NCBI RefSeq assembly: GCF_001426945.1
Contig: NZ_LMFS01000001.1
Span: 1,515,741 to 1,579,740, forward strand
Source: Pseudolabrys sp. Root1462
Lineage (GTDB): Bacteria > Pseudomonadota > Alphaproteobacteria > Rhizobiales > Xanthobacteraceae
DNA: 64,000 nt
Direction: 5' to 3'
Position numbers and translations under genes: made by a program. This document shows, piece after piece, positions 32,268 through 41,666 of the stretch (position 1 is the stretch's first letter; each line of letters opens with the position of its first letter). Under the pieces are notes generated by a model. The model did not search any database. It saw only the letters and a program-made list of their open reading frames with translations, and was not told where the DNA came from.

Positions 32268-35200
32268 ATGAACAGCAAGCCGCACCATCCCGGCCCGCGG
32301 GCCGCGCACCATGCCGACGCGCACCAGTCCGTAGCGCACGACGAGGTGCGCCATGAGGCGGGGCAGGAGCACGGGAAGGGTCACCGGCCGCACCGTGCCC
32401 ACCATCGCGCCCAACCGGCGGACAAGGCTGCTACCCACGATGTCTCGCACGAGCGGCCGAGGCGCAGTGCAGCACGGCGGCGCGCGAAAAGATCCGCGCG
32501 CCGGCGCTGGGTCCGCTTGCGCCGCCGCGTTTTCCAGGTCCTGACCCACCGCGCCACCAAAAGGGTATTGTTGAGCCTGGCGCTGACCGCTGTTGTACTG
32601 ACCGTTGCCGCCGGCGGTCTGTGGTGGCGGCTCAACAGCGGACCGATCGAACTAGACATCGCCACGCCCTGGCTGAAGCAGGCCATCGAGGAGAACTTCG
32701 GCGCCGGTGATAAGGTGACCGTTGGCGGTACCCAGATCGAACGCGATGAAAAGGGACGCACATCGCTGCGGTTGCGCAATATCGAAGTGCGCGATGCCGA
32801 TGGGACGATAGTGGCGAGCGCGCCCAAGGCTGAAGTCGGACTGTCCGGCCTCGGCCTGCTGTATGGCCGGGTGCGGGCGCAAAGTCTCAATCTCGTCGGC
32901 GCGGCCATGTCGATCCGGATCGAGACCGACGGCAGGGTGACGGTGTTTGCCGGCGACAACAACCGTCCCATTGCCACGTCGCCGCTGCCAGCGTCGCCCC
33001 CGCCACAGCAGGACAAGGTGCCACCCAGTCCGGCTGAAGCGACGCTTGATACGCCGCCCGCCGCCGTCGCCGGGCTCGCCAGCATCATGACCTGGATCGA
33101 CAATGTCGGCACCACCGGACTCGACGGTCACGACCTCCGCGAGATCGGATTGAAGGACGGTAGCCTGACCGTGGACGACCGCCGCAACGGCAAGCGCTGG
33201 ATGTTTGACCGCATCAACGTCAGCCTGACGCGCCCGGCGCCGGGCGGGGTCGTATTCCGGCTCGAGTCACTCAATCCGCAACGACCGTGGATCCTGAGCG
33301 CGGCGATGCGGCCGCTGGCAGACGGCGTCCGCGCGCTCGGCATCGAGGCGCGCAAGGTCTCGACCCGCGACATGCTGCTGGCGATGCGCCTCGACAGCGA
33401 CAACCTCGACGTCAATCTGCCGATATCGGCGTCGGTGCGCGCCGAGGTGGCGGCTGACGGTCGGCCGCGGGTGGTGCAGGGCGAGATCTTCGCCGATGCC
33501 GGCTCCATCGTCGATCGCGGCCCCAAGGAGCCCATTCACTATGACATCGATCGCGTCGATGCGCGCTTCAACTGGGATGCGCAGCGCGGCAACCTGATCG
33601 TGCCATTCCAGATCCATGCTGGTCCCAACCAGTTCACGTTGCGCGCGATGCTCGAGCCGCCCGCCACCGGCGACACAGCGTGGCAATTCAGCCTCACGCG
33701 CGGCGATCCGGTGATCGATCCGGTCATCCTCGGCACGACGGATAACAAGGACAGCAGCCTGGCGCTCAACCGCGTCAATATCCGCGCCCGCATCGATCCG
33801 ACGCGCAAACGCATCGATGTCGATCAGGGCGATGTCAGCCGCGTCGACAATCGGCCGCTGTTCAATGTCGCGGTGGCGGTGACGGGCAGTCTCGACTTCT
33901 CGGGGGAGCCGCATATCGCCTTCGGCGTCGCCGGCACGCGCATGCCGATGGGAACTATGAAGAAACTGTGGCCGGTCTTCGCGGCGACCGATCTGCGCCG
34001 TTGGGTCGAGGACCACATCAACGACGGCATCGTCGAGCGCGTGGTGGTCGCCGGCAACGCGCCGCTCGCCAATTTCAAGGAGGGCGGTCCGCCTACGCCT
34101 GAGGACGGCCTGTCGGTCGATATCGAAACCAGCGGTACGACCATCAAGCCGGTTGATCACCTGCCGGAGATTCGCGACGCCGATCTCAACGTCCGTGTCA
34201 CCGGCGGTACGGCGACCGTCAATCTTGGCCGGGGGACGGTCGAGGTGGCGGGCGGGCGCAAGCTCAACATCGCCGGCGGCGTATTCTCTATCCCCGATAC
34301 GCACCGCAAGCCGGCGGCGTCGGTGACGACGTTCCGTGTCGATGGCGCCGTTCCGGCGGCGGCGGCGTTGCTGTCGAGCGACGGGCTGCGCGACAAGATG
34401 GGGCTGACCATCGATCCGGCGACCAGCCGCGGCACCATCTCGGCGTTGGTGACGGTACAGCAGCTCCTCGGCAAGGACGTGCCAGCGGATGCGACCCGTT
34501 ATTCGATCGACGCCGATCTCGCGGGCTTCGCGGCCGACAAGCTGCTCCTGGGCCAGAAGATCGAGGCGCAGGCGCTGCGCGTCACTGCGACGAACAACGG
34601 TTACCAGATCAAGGGCGACGTCAAGGTCAACGGCACCGCCGCCAGGATCGACCTGCGCCGGGGCAAGGACGACGACGCGGCACAATTGACGATGACCGCT
34701 TCGATCGACGAGGCGGCGCGGCGCAAGCTCGGTCTGGATTTCGGCCGCGGCATTGTCGGCTCCATTCCGATGAAGGCGACCGGTTTGATCGGCGACAACG
34801 TCAAGGATGAGAAGCTCAATGTCGAGGCCGACCTCACGGCGGTCAAAATCGAAAATGTTCTGCCCGGCTGGGTCAAGCCGGCGGGCAAGGCCGCGCGCGC
34901 GACGTACACCATGGTCAAATCCGCCAACAAGACGCGCTTCGATGACATCGTCATCGACGGCGCCGGCGTCACCGTAAAGGGCGCGGTCGAACTCGATGCC
35001 AACAATTCGCTGACCTCGGCGAATTTCCCGACCTTCAATCTGTCCGATGGCGACAAGGCGTCGGTACGCGCCGACCGCGGCGATGGCGGCGTGCTCAAGG
35101 TGACGATGCGCGGCGACGTCTATGACGGGCGCAATTTCGTCAAATCCTCATTGGCCGGTGCCGACGATGACGCCAAGGAAAAGCAGACCGACCTCGACCT

Positions 35201-35969
35201 CGACATCAAGCTTGGCACGGTGGCCGGCCACAATGGCGAAACCTTGCGCGGGCTCAGCCTCAAGCTGACGCGGCGTGGCGGCCATATCCGCAGCTTCAAC
35301 ATGAACGCCAAGATCGGCCGCGACACGCCGCTGATAGGCGACCTCCGCTTGCGGTCCCGCGACAATCATCAGGTTGTCTATCTGGAAACCGACGATGCTG
35401 GCGCCCTGTTCCGGTTTACCGACACTTATCCGCGCATGTATGGCGGTCGCATGTGGGTCGCCATGGATCCGCCGACGCAGGACCAGACGCCGCAGGTCGG
35501 CACGATCGTCATTCGCGATTTCGCCGTGCGCGGCGAGGCGGCACTTGATCGCGTGGCCGGAAGCAGCGGCGCCAATGGCCAGCAGGGCGTGATCTTCACC
35601 GAATTGAGCGCCGGCTTCACCAAGACGCCGGGCCGCATGTCGGTACGCGACGGCGTGGTGCGCGGGCCGATCGTTGGCGCAACGGTGGAAGGGCAGGTCG
35701 ATTTTGCCCGAAGCGAGATGCATCTTCGCGGCACCTTTGTGCCGCTTTACGGTCTGAACAACGTGTTCGGGCAAATCCCGATCGTCGGCCTGTTCCTCGG
35801 CGGCGGCAGTAACGAGGGCCTGCTCGGCATCAATTACGAGGCGGTCGGGCCACCGTCGGCACCGCGGCTCACAGTCAACCCGGTGAGCGCTATCGCGCCA
35901 GGCCTGCTGCGCAAGTTCATCCCGTCGCCGGGCAGCTTCGACCCGAAATTCGTGCCGGTGCCGCAGTAG
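32268..35969 (+). CDS. YhdP/AsmA-like (DUF3971) envelope protein with histidine-rich head
   Basis: 1233 residues from ATG 32268; a TTG at 32109 would add 53 residues across the peroxiredoxin promoter and is less likely. The first 61 residues hold 14 histidines, followed by an arginine-rich stretch (about 62-90) and one transmembrane helix (about 100-122: LLSLALTAVVLTVAAGGLWW). The large periplasmic part is beta-rich with repeated AsmA-type strands, and ends with the AsmA_2-like region IPIVGLFLGGGSNEGLLGINY. YhdP and TamB relatives move phospholipids between membranes in E. coli; the same role is likely but unproven here. A gene of this size and type upstream of tyrS is common in this order. 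Confidence 0.86.
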   Translation: MNSKPHHPGPRAAHHADAHQSVAHDEVRHEAGQEHGKGHRPHRAHHRAQPADKAATHDVSHERPRRSAARRRAKRSARRRWVRLRRRVFQVLTHRATKRVLLSLALTAVVLTVAAGGLWWRLNSGPIELDIATPWLKQAIEENFGAGDKVTVGGTQIERDEKGRTSLRLRNIEVRDADGTIVASAPKAEVGLSGLGLLYGRVRAQSLNLVGAAMSIRIETDGRVTVFAGDNNRPIATSPLPASPPPQQDKVPPSPAEATLDTPPAAVAGLASIMTWIDNVGTTGLDGHDLREIGLKDGSLTVDDRRNGKRWMFDRINVSLTRPAPGGVVFRLESLNPQRPWILSAAMRPLADGVRALGIEARKVSTRDMLLAMRLDSDNLDVNLPISASVRAEVAADGRPRVVQGEIFADAGSIVDRGPKEPIHYDIDRVDARFNWDAQRGNLIVPFQIHAGPNQFTLRAMLEPPATGDTAWQFSLTRGDPVIDPVILGTTDNKDSSLALNRVNIRARIDPTRKRIDVDQGDVSRVDNRPLFNVAVAVTGSLDFSGEPHIAFGVAGTRMPMGTMKKLWPVFAATDLRRWVEDHINDGIVERVVVAGNAPLANFKEGGPPTPEDGLSVDIETSGTTIKPVDHLPEIRDADLNVRVTGGTATVNLGRGTVEVAGGRKLNIAGGVFSIPDTHRKPAASVTTFRVDGAVPAAAALLSSDGLRDKMGLTIDPATSRGTISALVTVQQLLGKDVPADATRYSIDADLAGFAADKLLLGQKIEAQALRVTATNNGYQIKGDVKVNGTAARIDLRRGKDDDAAQLTMTASIDEAARRKLGLDFGRGIVGSIPMKATGLIGDNVKDEKLNVEADLTAVKIENVLPGWVKPAGKAARATYTMVKSANKTRFDDIVIDGAGVTVKGAVELDANNSLTSANFPTFNLSDGDKASVRADRGDGGVLKVTMRGDVYDGRNFVKSSLAGADDDAKEKQTDLDLDIKLGTVAGHNGETLRGLSLKLTRRGGHIRSFNMNAKIGRDTPLIGDLRLRSRDNHQVVYLETDDAGALFRFTDTYPRMYGGRMWVAMDPPTQDQTPQVGTIVIRDFAVRGEAALDRVAGSSGANGQQGVIFTELSAGFTKTPGRMSVRDGVVRGPIVGATVEGQVDFARSEMHLRGTFVPLYGLNNVFGQIPIVGLFLGGGSNEGLLGINYEAVGPPSAPRLTVNPVSAIAPGLLRKFIPSPGSFDPKFVPVPQ

Positions 35970-36008
35970 CTCACCGATCTCATCCCTTGTTTGCAGAGGG
36001 ACAAGAGA

Positions 36009-37265
36009 TCAGACCGGCTTCAGCAGCACATGCTTCTTCTTGCCGAGCGAGAGCTTGATCGCTCCGTCGGCGGTCAGATTTTTCTCGTTCAGCATCATCT
36101 TGTCGTCGGTGACGGTGGCATCGTTTACTTTGAGGCCGCCGGCCTTGATCTGGCGGCGTGCATCGCCGTTCGACGAGACAAGGGCCGCGATCTCGGCAAA
36201 GGCGACGAGCACGCCGACGCCGGCCGCCAGCTTGTCGTGGGCGATTTCCACGGTCGGCAAATTTTCCGCAAAAGCGCCTTCGTCGAAGGTCTTGCGCGCG
36301 GTCTCCGCCGCTTCGTCCGCCGCGGCGCGGCCGTGCATCAGCGCGGTTGCTTCGGTGGCGAGGATCTTCTTGGCTTCGTTGAGTTCGGCGCCCTTGAGCG
36401 CGCCAAGCCTGGCGATCTCGTCCATTGGCATCACGGTGAACAGCTTGAGGAAACGCGACACATCGCCGTCCTCGGTGTTGCGCCAGAATTGCCAATAGCC
36501 GTAGGGGGCGAGCAGGTCCGCATTCAGCCACACTGCGCCGGCCGCGGTCTTGCCCATCTTGGCGCCGGAAGAAGTGGTGATCAGCGGCGCCGTGAGGGCG
36601 AAGAGGTGCGCGTTGTTGAGGCGGCGGCCGAGGTCGATGCCGTTGACGATGTTGCCCCACTGATCGGAGCCGCCCATCTGCAGCGTGCAGCCGTAGCGCT
36701 TGTTGAGCTCGGCGAAGTCGTAAGCCTGGAGGATCATGTAATTGAATTCGAGGAACGACAATTCGTGCTGGCGCTCGAGCCGCAGCTTGACGCTGTCGAA
36801 GGACAGCATGCGATTGACCGAGAAGTGCCGGCCGACGTCGCGCAGGAAGTCGATGTAGTTGAGCGTGTTCAGCCAGTCGGCGTTGTTGGCCATGACGGCG
36901 TTGCCGCCGTCGCCCTCGAACTTCAGGAACTTCGAGAAGGTCTTGCGGATCGAGGCGAGATTCTCGTTGATGACCTCGTTGGTGAGCACCTTGCGGCTCT
37001 CGTCCTTGCCGGACGGATCGCCGACGCGGGTGGTGCCGCCGCCCATCAATGCGATCGGCCGGTGACCGGTCTGCTGCAGCCAATAGAGCATCATGGTCGG
37101 CAGCAGGTGGCCGATGTGCAGCGACGGGGCGGTACAGTCATAGCCGATATAGGCCGTGATCTGGCCTTCGGCCGCCTTGGCGTCGAGGACGTCGGCCTCG
37201 GAGACCTGGTGGACGAAGCCGCGTTCGCTCAGAATGTTAAGGAAATCAGACTTATAGGTGCTCAT
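36009..37265 (-). CDS. tyrS: tyrosyl-tRNA synthetase
   Basis: Charges tRNA-Tyr. 418 residues. Class I signature HIGH at residues 50-53 ([11 protein letters not shown]) and the KMSKS-equivalent in [15 protein letters not shown]. Tyrosine-binding residues are in [26 protein letters not shown]. The C-terminal S4 RNA-binding domain (about 350-415) starts near [16 protein letters not shown]. The bacterial TyrRS length is normal. It is convergent with the YhdP-like gene and divergent from anmK with 68 bp between, which must hold both promoters. Confidence 0.97.
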   Translation of the reverse strand: MSTYKSDFLNILSERGFVHQVSEADVLDAKAAEGQITAYIGYDCTAPSLHIGHLLPTMMLYWLQQTGHRPIALMGGGTTRVGDPSGKDESRKVLTNEVINENLASIRKTFSKFLKFEGDGGNAVMANNADWLNTLNYIDFLRDVGRHFSVNRMLSFDSVKLRLERQHELSFLEFNYMILQAYDFAELNKRYGCTLQMGGSDQWGNIVNGIDLGRRLNNAHLFALTAPLITTSSGAKMGKTAAGAVWLNADLLAPYGYWQFWRNTEDGDVSRFLKLFTVMPMDEIARLGALKGAELNEAKKILATEATALMHGRAAADEAAETARKTFDEGAFAENLPTVEIAHDKLAAGVGVLVAFAEIAALVSSNGDARRQIKAGGLKVNDATVTDDKMMLNEKNLTADGAIKLSLGKKKHVLLKPV

Positions 37266-37333
37266 CGGGGACCCGTTGGCGCATCGATTGGCCGTGGTGT
37301 AACAGGTCCGGCGAACGATTCAACGGGTGGCGC

Positions 37334-38440
37334 ATGAGGGGTCTAGCGGTTGGGTTGATGAGCGGCACGTCGCTCGATGGCGTTGATGTGGCGGCGATCG
37401 ACAGCGACGGCGAGCGGATTTTCCGTTTTGGCCCGACCGGCTACCGGCCCTATTCGGATGACGAACGCGCGCTGCTGCGCCAGGCCCTTGCGGATGCCAA
37501 GAACCTGACCCTCCGTCATGAACGGCCGGGCGTGCTGGCCGAGGCCGAGGCCTTCATCACCCGGGCCCATGCCGAGGCTGTGGAAGCCTTCCTCGACGCC
37601 GAAGGCATCGCGCGAGGCGATGTCGCCGTTATCGGCTTCCACGGCCAGACCGTCCTGCACAAGCCGGCCGAGCGGCTCACCGTGCAGATCGGCGACGGCA
37701 TGGCGCTGGCGCAGCGGCTCGGTCTCACCGTCGCCTATGACTTCCGCGCCGCCGATGTCGCCGCCGGCGGGCAGGGTGCGCCGCTGGTGCCGATCTTCCA
37801 TCAGGCGCTGGCGCGCGACCTCGACCGGCCGCATCCGATCGCCGTGCTCAATATCGGTGGCGTCGCCAACGTGACCTTCGTCAACGGCGGCGATCCGGTC
37901 GCCTGCGACACCGGGCCGGGCAACGCGCTGATCGACGACTTCATGCGCATGAAGACCGGCAATCCGCTCGACCGCGATGGCGATCAGGCGGCGCGCGGCA
38001 AGGTCGATGAACCGTTCATCGCGCACGTGCTGGCGCACCCGTTCTTCGACCAGCCGTGTCCAAAGTCGCTCGACCGCAACGATTTCGCGCTCGCCAATAT
38101 CGGTCTGCCGGACATGTCCGTGGCCGACGGCGCCGCGACCTTGTCGGCGCTGACGGCAGCGTCGGTCGCCCGCGTCGTGTCGCGGCTGCCGGTGCCGCCG
38201 AAAGCGTGGATTGTTGCCGGCGGCGGTGCCCGCAATCCGACCTTGATGAAGATGCTGGCGGCGCGCCTGGCGCCGGCGACAGTCGAGACTGCCGATGCCG
38301 TTGGCTGGTCGTCGCAGTCGATTGAGGCGCAGGCATTCGCTTATCTGGCGATGCGCACCCTCAATGCGCTGCCGATCACGTTCCCGCTGACCACCGGCGC
38401 GTCGGCTGCAATGGCGGGTGGCATTGTGGTGCGTCCGTAG
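37334..38440 (+). CDS. anmK: anhydro-N-acetylmuramic acid kinase
   Basis: Phosphorylates and opens 1,6-anhydro-MurNAc from recycled peptidoglycan to give MurNAc-6-phosphate. 368 residues. N-terminal phosphate-binding motif [17 protein letters not shown], then [11 protein letters not shown], the catalytic-region sequence [25 protein letters not shown] and the C-terminal [13 protein letters not shown]. This is a complete ASKHA-fold kinase. With tyrS divergent beside it, this is the common tyrS-anmK arrangement in alphaproteobacteria. Confidence 0.96.
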   Translation: MRGLAVGLMSGTSLDGVDVAAIDSDGERIFRFGPTGYRPYSDDERALLRQALADAKNLTLRHERPGVLAEAEAFITRAHAEAVEAFLDAEGIARGDVAVIGFHGQTVLHKPAERLTVQIGDGMALAQRLGLTVAYDFRAADVAAGGQGAPLVPIFHQALARDLDRPHPIAVLNIGGVANVTFVNGGDPVACDTGPGNALIDDFMRMKTGNPLDRDGDQAARGKVDEPFIAHVLAHPFFDQPCPKSLDRNDFALANIGLPDMSVADGAATLSALTAASVARVVSRLPVPPKAWIVAGGGARNPTLMKMLAARLAPATVETADAVGWSSQSIEAQAFAYLAMRTLNALPITFPLTTGASAAMAGGIVVRP

Positions 38441-38524
38441 GCCACAGCGCGCGGGATCGATTGACCTATCGCAAGGCGGGCACCGGAGTTAGGCCGTGAT
38501 GTAACGGCTCAACGATCGGGAGCC

Positions 38525-39679
38525 ATGATCTTGCGCCCGCATAAGGCATGCGCCGCTAGCCTGCAGGCTGGTTTTCTGCTTCTGGCCTGGACGATCGCCG
38601 TGTCGGCCCAGGAACAGCCGTCGCTGCGTGCCGCGCCTGATCCGGGTGCGGTTGCGCAGGAACAGCGCGACATCGCGGGCCGCTGGCTCGGAGCGACTGA
38701 CGCGGCGATACAGAGCGCCGGCAAAGCCGGCGGCACGCTGACCAACATCGCCACCGGCAAATTCGAGGGCCTTTCCAGGAGTATTTCGATCGCCGATGCA
38801 GCATCGACGCTAGGGGCGGCGAGTGCGCTTGACGTGCGCGGCACGGTGAGCGGCGCAGCCGCCATTGCCGTCGGCGGCAAGGTCACTGCGGGCGGCGCGG
38901 CCCTGTTCGGCGAGATCGGCGCTGTGACCGGTGGCGCGGTCGGTTCGTTCTTTCCGGTCATCGGCAACATCGCTGGCAGCATCGTTGGCGGCGCCGTGGG
39001 CACCGCCGCAGGCGGCTTCATCGCCGCGTTCGGCTACGACAAATACCTCAAGGACTACGTCACCAGCGGCACGACCGGCATCATGTCGGTGTTCGACAGG
39101 GCGCCGCTCAACGATGCGATGGAGGCCAAGCGTGCTTTCCTCTGGGCGACCATGGCGCCGGAGGAACGGGCGCAGTTGCAGGCCTTCAAGCCGGAAGAGG
39201 TGGCACTGCTCGATTTCGGCGCGCTGCCCTATGTGCCGGTGCTGAAACAACCGGTGCCCGGCGTGCCGGCGGCGCCTTCGCAACAGGAAGCCACGCTCGG
39301 CGATGGCGTTCCTGCGTCATTCGAGCTGAATCAAAACAGTCAGGTGAACTATCCGCTCGCGTGCACAGTCACCGGGGAGCGCGTGTCGTGCTTCGGGCGG
39401 CACGCCCAAGGGCCCGGTATGACCTTGACCATCACGCTCACCGGAACGCGCGCGGGCAATGTACTCGAGATGGATAACTTTACAGTTTTTGAAGCGACGA
39501 CTGGATGCACCAGCCGCGCCGAATATCGCGGGCATGACACGATTGCGCTCGAAAAGGGCGGCCGCGCGACCATCCATGGTTCGCTGACGGCGCGGCAGAC
39601 GCTGCGCGACAGTTCCTGCAAAGGCCCCCTGACCTGGGGCGGCCCCTATCAAGCCACGGGATCGTGGCGGGTGAAATAA
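38525..39679 (+). CDS. secreted protein of unknown function with glycine-rich hydrophobic core
   Basis: 384 residues. The N-terminal signal peptide (about 1-29, ending VSAQ) is followed by a polar region (about 30-90), then a long glycine/alanine-rich hydrophobic stretch (about 105-175, for example VTGGAVGSFFPVIGNIAGSI and VGGAVGTAAGGFIAAFGYDK). Glycine-zipper stretches like this occur in outer-membrane and pore-like proteins. The C-terminal 120 residues are beta-rich with three cysteines near ACTVTGERVSCFGRHAQ and TGCTSRAEY, plus one later. No family recognised. It shares an apparent operon with the next gene, 12 bp downstream. Confidence 0.7.
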   Translation: MILRPHKACAASLQAGFLLLAWTIAVSAQEQPSLRAAPDPGAVAQEQRDIAGRWLGATDAAIQSAGKAGGTLTNIATGKFEGLSRSISIADAASTLGAASALDVRGTVSGAAAIAVGGKVTAGGAALFGEIGAVTGGAVGSFFPVIGNIAGSIVGGAVGTAAGGFIAAFGYDKYLKDYVTSGTTGIMSVFDRAPLNDAMEAKRAFLWATMAPEERAQLQAFKPEEVALLDFGALPYVPVLKQPVPGVPAAPSQQEATLGDGVPASFELNQNSQVNYPLACTVTGERVSCFGRHAQGPGMTLTITLTGTRAGNVLEMDNFTVFEATTGCTSRAEYRGHDTIALEKGGRATIHGSLTARQTLRDSSCKGPLTWGGPYQATGSWRVK

Positions 39680-39691
39680 GGAGACCGGAAC

Positions 39692-40741
39692 ATGATCAGT
39701 CGCAAAGTTGTAGTGACGATTGCTGCTGCGATTGCCGGCTTCGCGTTGTTTGGGCTGCCCGCGCTGCGCGCTGATCCCGCGCATCCGACCGCCAAGGAAG
39801 TCAACAGCGTGGTCGACATGCTGCGTTTCCGCAGCGGCATGCTGGTCAATCCAGCAAAGAGTATATCGGCCTATGCCGCCGGTGCGGCGCAACGGGAGTT
39901 CGCCGCCATCGACAAACAGATGACCACGGCGAGCGCTGGCGCGCCCGCTGGCTGGCGATATTTACTGGGGACGTCCGTCTTCACGGCAGCTGGCTTGAAC
40001 GAGGCCCGCGCGCTCATCGTGTTCTACAATCCATTGCTCGATATCGCTGTCTTTACGGTCTGGGAGGCGCGCAAGGAGGGCCGGCGCATCGTCGATATCG
40101 GCTGGGTGCCGGGCGATTGGGTCCGGCAGCCCAATGGCGCCGTTGAACCGCGCCCGCTTTGGCTGCGCGGCGAAGTCTACCGGCCCCAGGCGCTGGTGGA
40201 TGAAGTGGTGGCAACCGTGAAGGCGGTTGAGACACGCTTTGGTGACACCAAGCAAATCGCAACATGGCGCGACACGCTCGGCATCAAAGAGTCCAAGAGC
40301 TACAACAAGACTATCATGCCGATGCTTGCGGCGCGGCTGTTCGAAGCGCAGTTGCGGATCGGCGCACTGGCCAATCCAAAAGCCGGTGAAGATCCTCGCC
40401 TGGCGCCGCTACGAACGGCCGTCACGAACCTGATCAGGACAATCGGCAATGAAGGCTTCGCCAAGCCGCTTGCGGAAGCAAAGGATACTTCCGCACCGAT
40501 GAAGGAGATGCTGGCCAAGATCAATCCCAAGACAATGCAGAGATTGGGACCGGTCGCATTTGTTGCCGGCGAGGGGCATGCCACGGTGTTTCTTGCATCG
40601 ACACTGACCGCGGACTACGTGCTTTCCGCGCGCTTCGCCGAGCGTGTCTCAGGCTATGCGCTCCAACAGTTGGAGTTCATCCCTTACGCGGCAACATATC
40701 AAGCCACGATCAGCCAGGCGGCCGTGCCGGCGCGTCAGTAG
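39692..40741 (+). CDS. secreted protein of unknown function
   Basis: 349 residues, AAGGAG well placed before the ATG. A signal peptide (about 1-27, ending LRADP) precedes a helical and mixed region with SGMLVNPAKSISAYAAGAAQREFA and GWRYLLGTSVFTAAG. The central part (RALIVFYNPLLDIAVFTVW, GWVPGDWVRQPNG) looks like a compact beta domain; the last third is helical. No known motif and no paired cysteines. Its position 12 bp after the glycine-rich secreted protein suggests the two act together. Codon use looks like the rest of the window. Confidence 0.7.
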   Translation: MISRKVVVTIAAAIAGFALFGLPALRADPAHPTAKEVNSVVDMLRFRSGMLVNPAKSISAYAAGAAQREFAAIDKQMTTASAGAPAGWRYLLGTSVFTAAGLNEARALIVFYNPLLDIAVFTVWEARKEGRRIVDIGWVPGDWVRQPNGAVEPRPLWLRGEVYRPQALVDEVVATVKAVETRFGDTKQIATWRDTLGIKESKSYNKTIMPMLAARLFEAQLRIGALANPKAGEDPRLAPLRTAVTNLIRTIGNEGFAKPLAEAKDTSAPMKEMLAKINPKTMQRLGPVAFVAGEGHATVFLASTLTADYVLSARFAERVSGYALQQLEFIPYAATYQATISQAAVPARQ

Positions 40742-40756
40742 TCAGCGCCGGCAGCT

Positions 40757-41419
40757 TTAGGCTGCCGGTTTGCGCTCGGGGGTCTTGAGGCGCTTGTCGA
40801 GATATTGCTCGACCGAGCCGAGCAGCGTTTCCACCTTGCCGTCGAAGAAGTGGTTGGCCCCGGCCACCACCTTCTGTTCGATGACGATACCCTTCTGGGT
40901 CTTCAACTTCTCGACCAGCGTGTTGACGTCCTTAGCCGGAACCACGGCATCCTTGTCGCCATGGATGATCAGGCCCGAAGACGGGCAGGGCGCCAGAAAC
41001 GAGAAGTCGTACAGGTTGGCCGGTGGGCAAATCGAGATGAAGCCTTCGATCTCCGGGCGGCGCATCAGCAGTTGCATGCCGATCCAGGCGCCGAACGAGA
41101 AGCCGGCGATCCAGCAGCTCTTGGCTTCCGGGTTGATGGTTTGCGCCCAGTCGAGCGCCGCGGCCGCGTCCGACAATTCGCCGGTGCCGTGGTCGAACGA
41201 ACCCTGCGAGCGGCCGACGCCGCGGAAATTAAAGCGCAGTGCCGAGAAGCCGCGGTGCACGAAGGCGTAGTACAGCTGGTAGATGATCGCGTGGTTCATC
41301 GTCCCGCCGAACTGCGGGTGCGGGTGCAGAATGATAGCGATCGGCGCATTCTTCTGCCGCGCCGGATGGTATCGGCCCTCAATACGGCCGGCCGGACCCG
41401 TGAAAATGACCTCTGGCAT
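40757..41419 (-). CDS. alpha/beta hydrolase (YsgA/COG2945-like)
   Basis: 220-residue cytosolic alpha/beta hydrolase. HPHPQFGGTMNH near residue 32 is the oxyanion-hole region typical of the COG2945 group, and the nucleophile Ser108 lies in GFSFGAWIG. The acid is probably in IHGDKDAVVP and the catalytic histidine in VAGANHFFDGK. Substrates of this group are unknown. AAGAGG precedes the ATG. It is divergent from the suf operon, sharing the intergenic region with the Irr-type palindrome, so it might be co-regulated with iron, though the box is closer in sense to the suf side only by convention. Confidence 0.88.
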   Translation of the reverse strand: MPEVIFTGPAGRIEGRYHPARQKNAPIAIILHPHPQFGGTMNHAIIYQLYYAFVHRGFSALRFNFRGVGRSQGSFDHGTGELSDAAAALDWAQTINPEAKSCWIAGFSFGAWIGMQLLMRRPEIEGFISICPPANLYDFSFLAPCPSSGLIIHGDKDAVVPAKDVNTLVEKLKTQKGIVIEQKVVAGANHFFDGKVETLLGSVEQYLDKRLKTPERKPAA

Positions 41420-41507
41420 GGCGGTCTACCTCTTTAACTTTAAGACTGGGCTCCAAGCCATTGCGTTGTCGCGCATTTAGCGGCGCTCGGAACCGAACAA
41501 TCCTTGT

Positions 41508-41522
41508 TTAGAATTGTTCTAA
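41508..41522. promoter_or_regulatory. putative Irr box (iron control element) upstream of the suf operon
   Basis: TTAGAA at 41508-41513, three bases, TTCTAA at 41517-41522: a perfect inverted repeat matching the ICE/Irr-box type (TTAGAA-N3-TTCTAA) known in rhizobia. It is 145 bp upstream of the cysteine desulfurase start and 89 bp upstream of the divergent hydrolase. Irr responds to heme and iron status, and suf genes are known members of Irr regulons. Confidence 0.7.
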
Positions 41523-41666
41523 TTATATGGTTTTCGCTGGTCAGCGCCGCAACAATGACTATAAGTGGCCCTGGCAGATGCCGGCTTCTACCACAAGCGC
41601 TAGGGCGAAAAGCAAGCTTTTTGCGAGGCCTAGCGCCGAGATGGTACTCCGATATTCGATGGTTCC

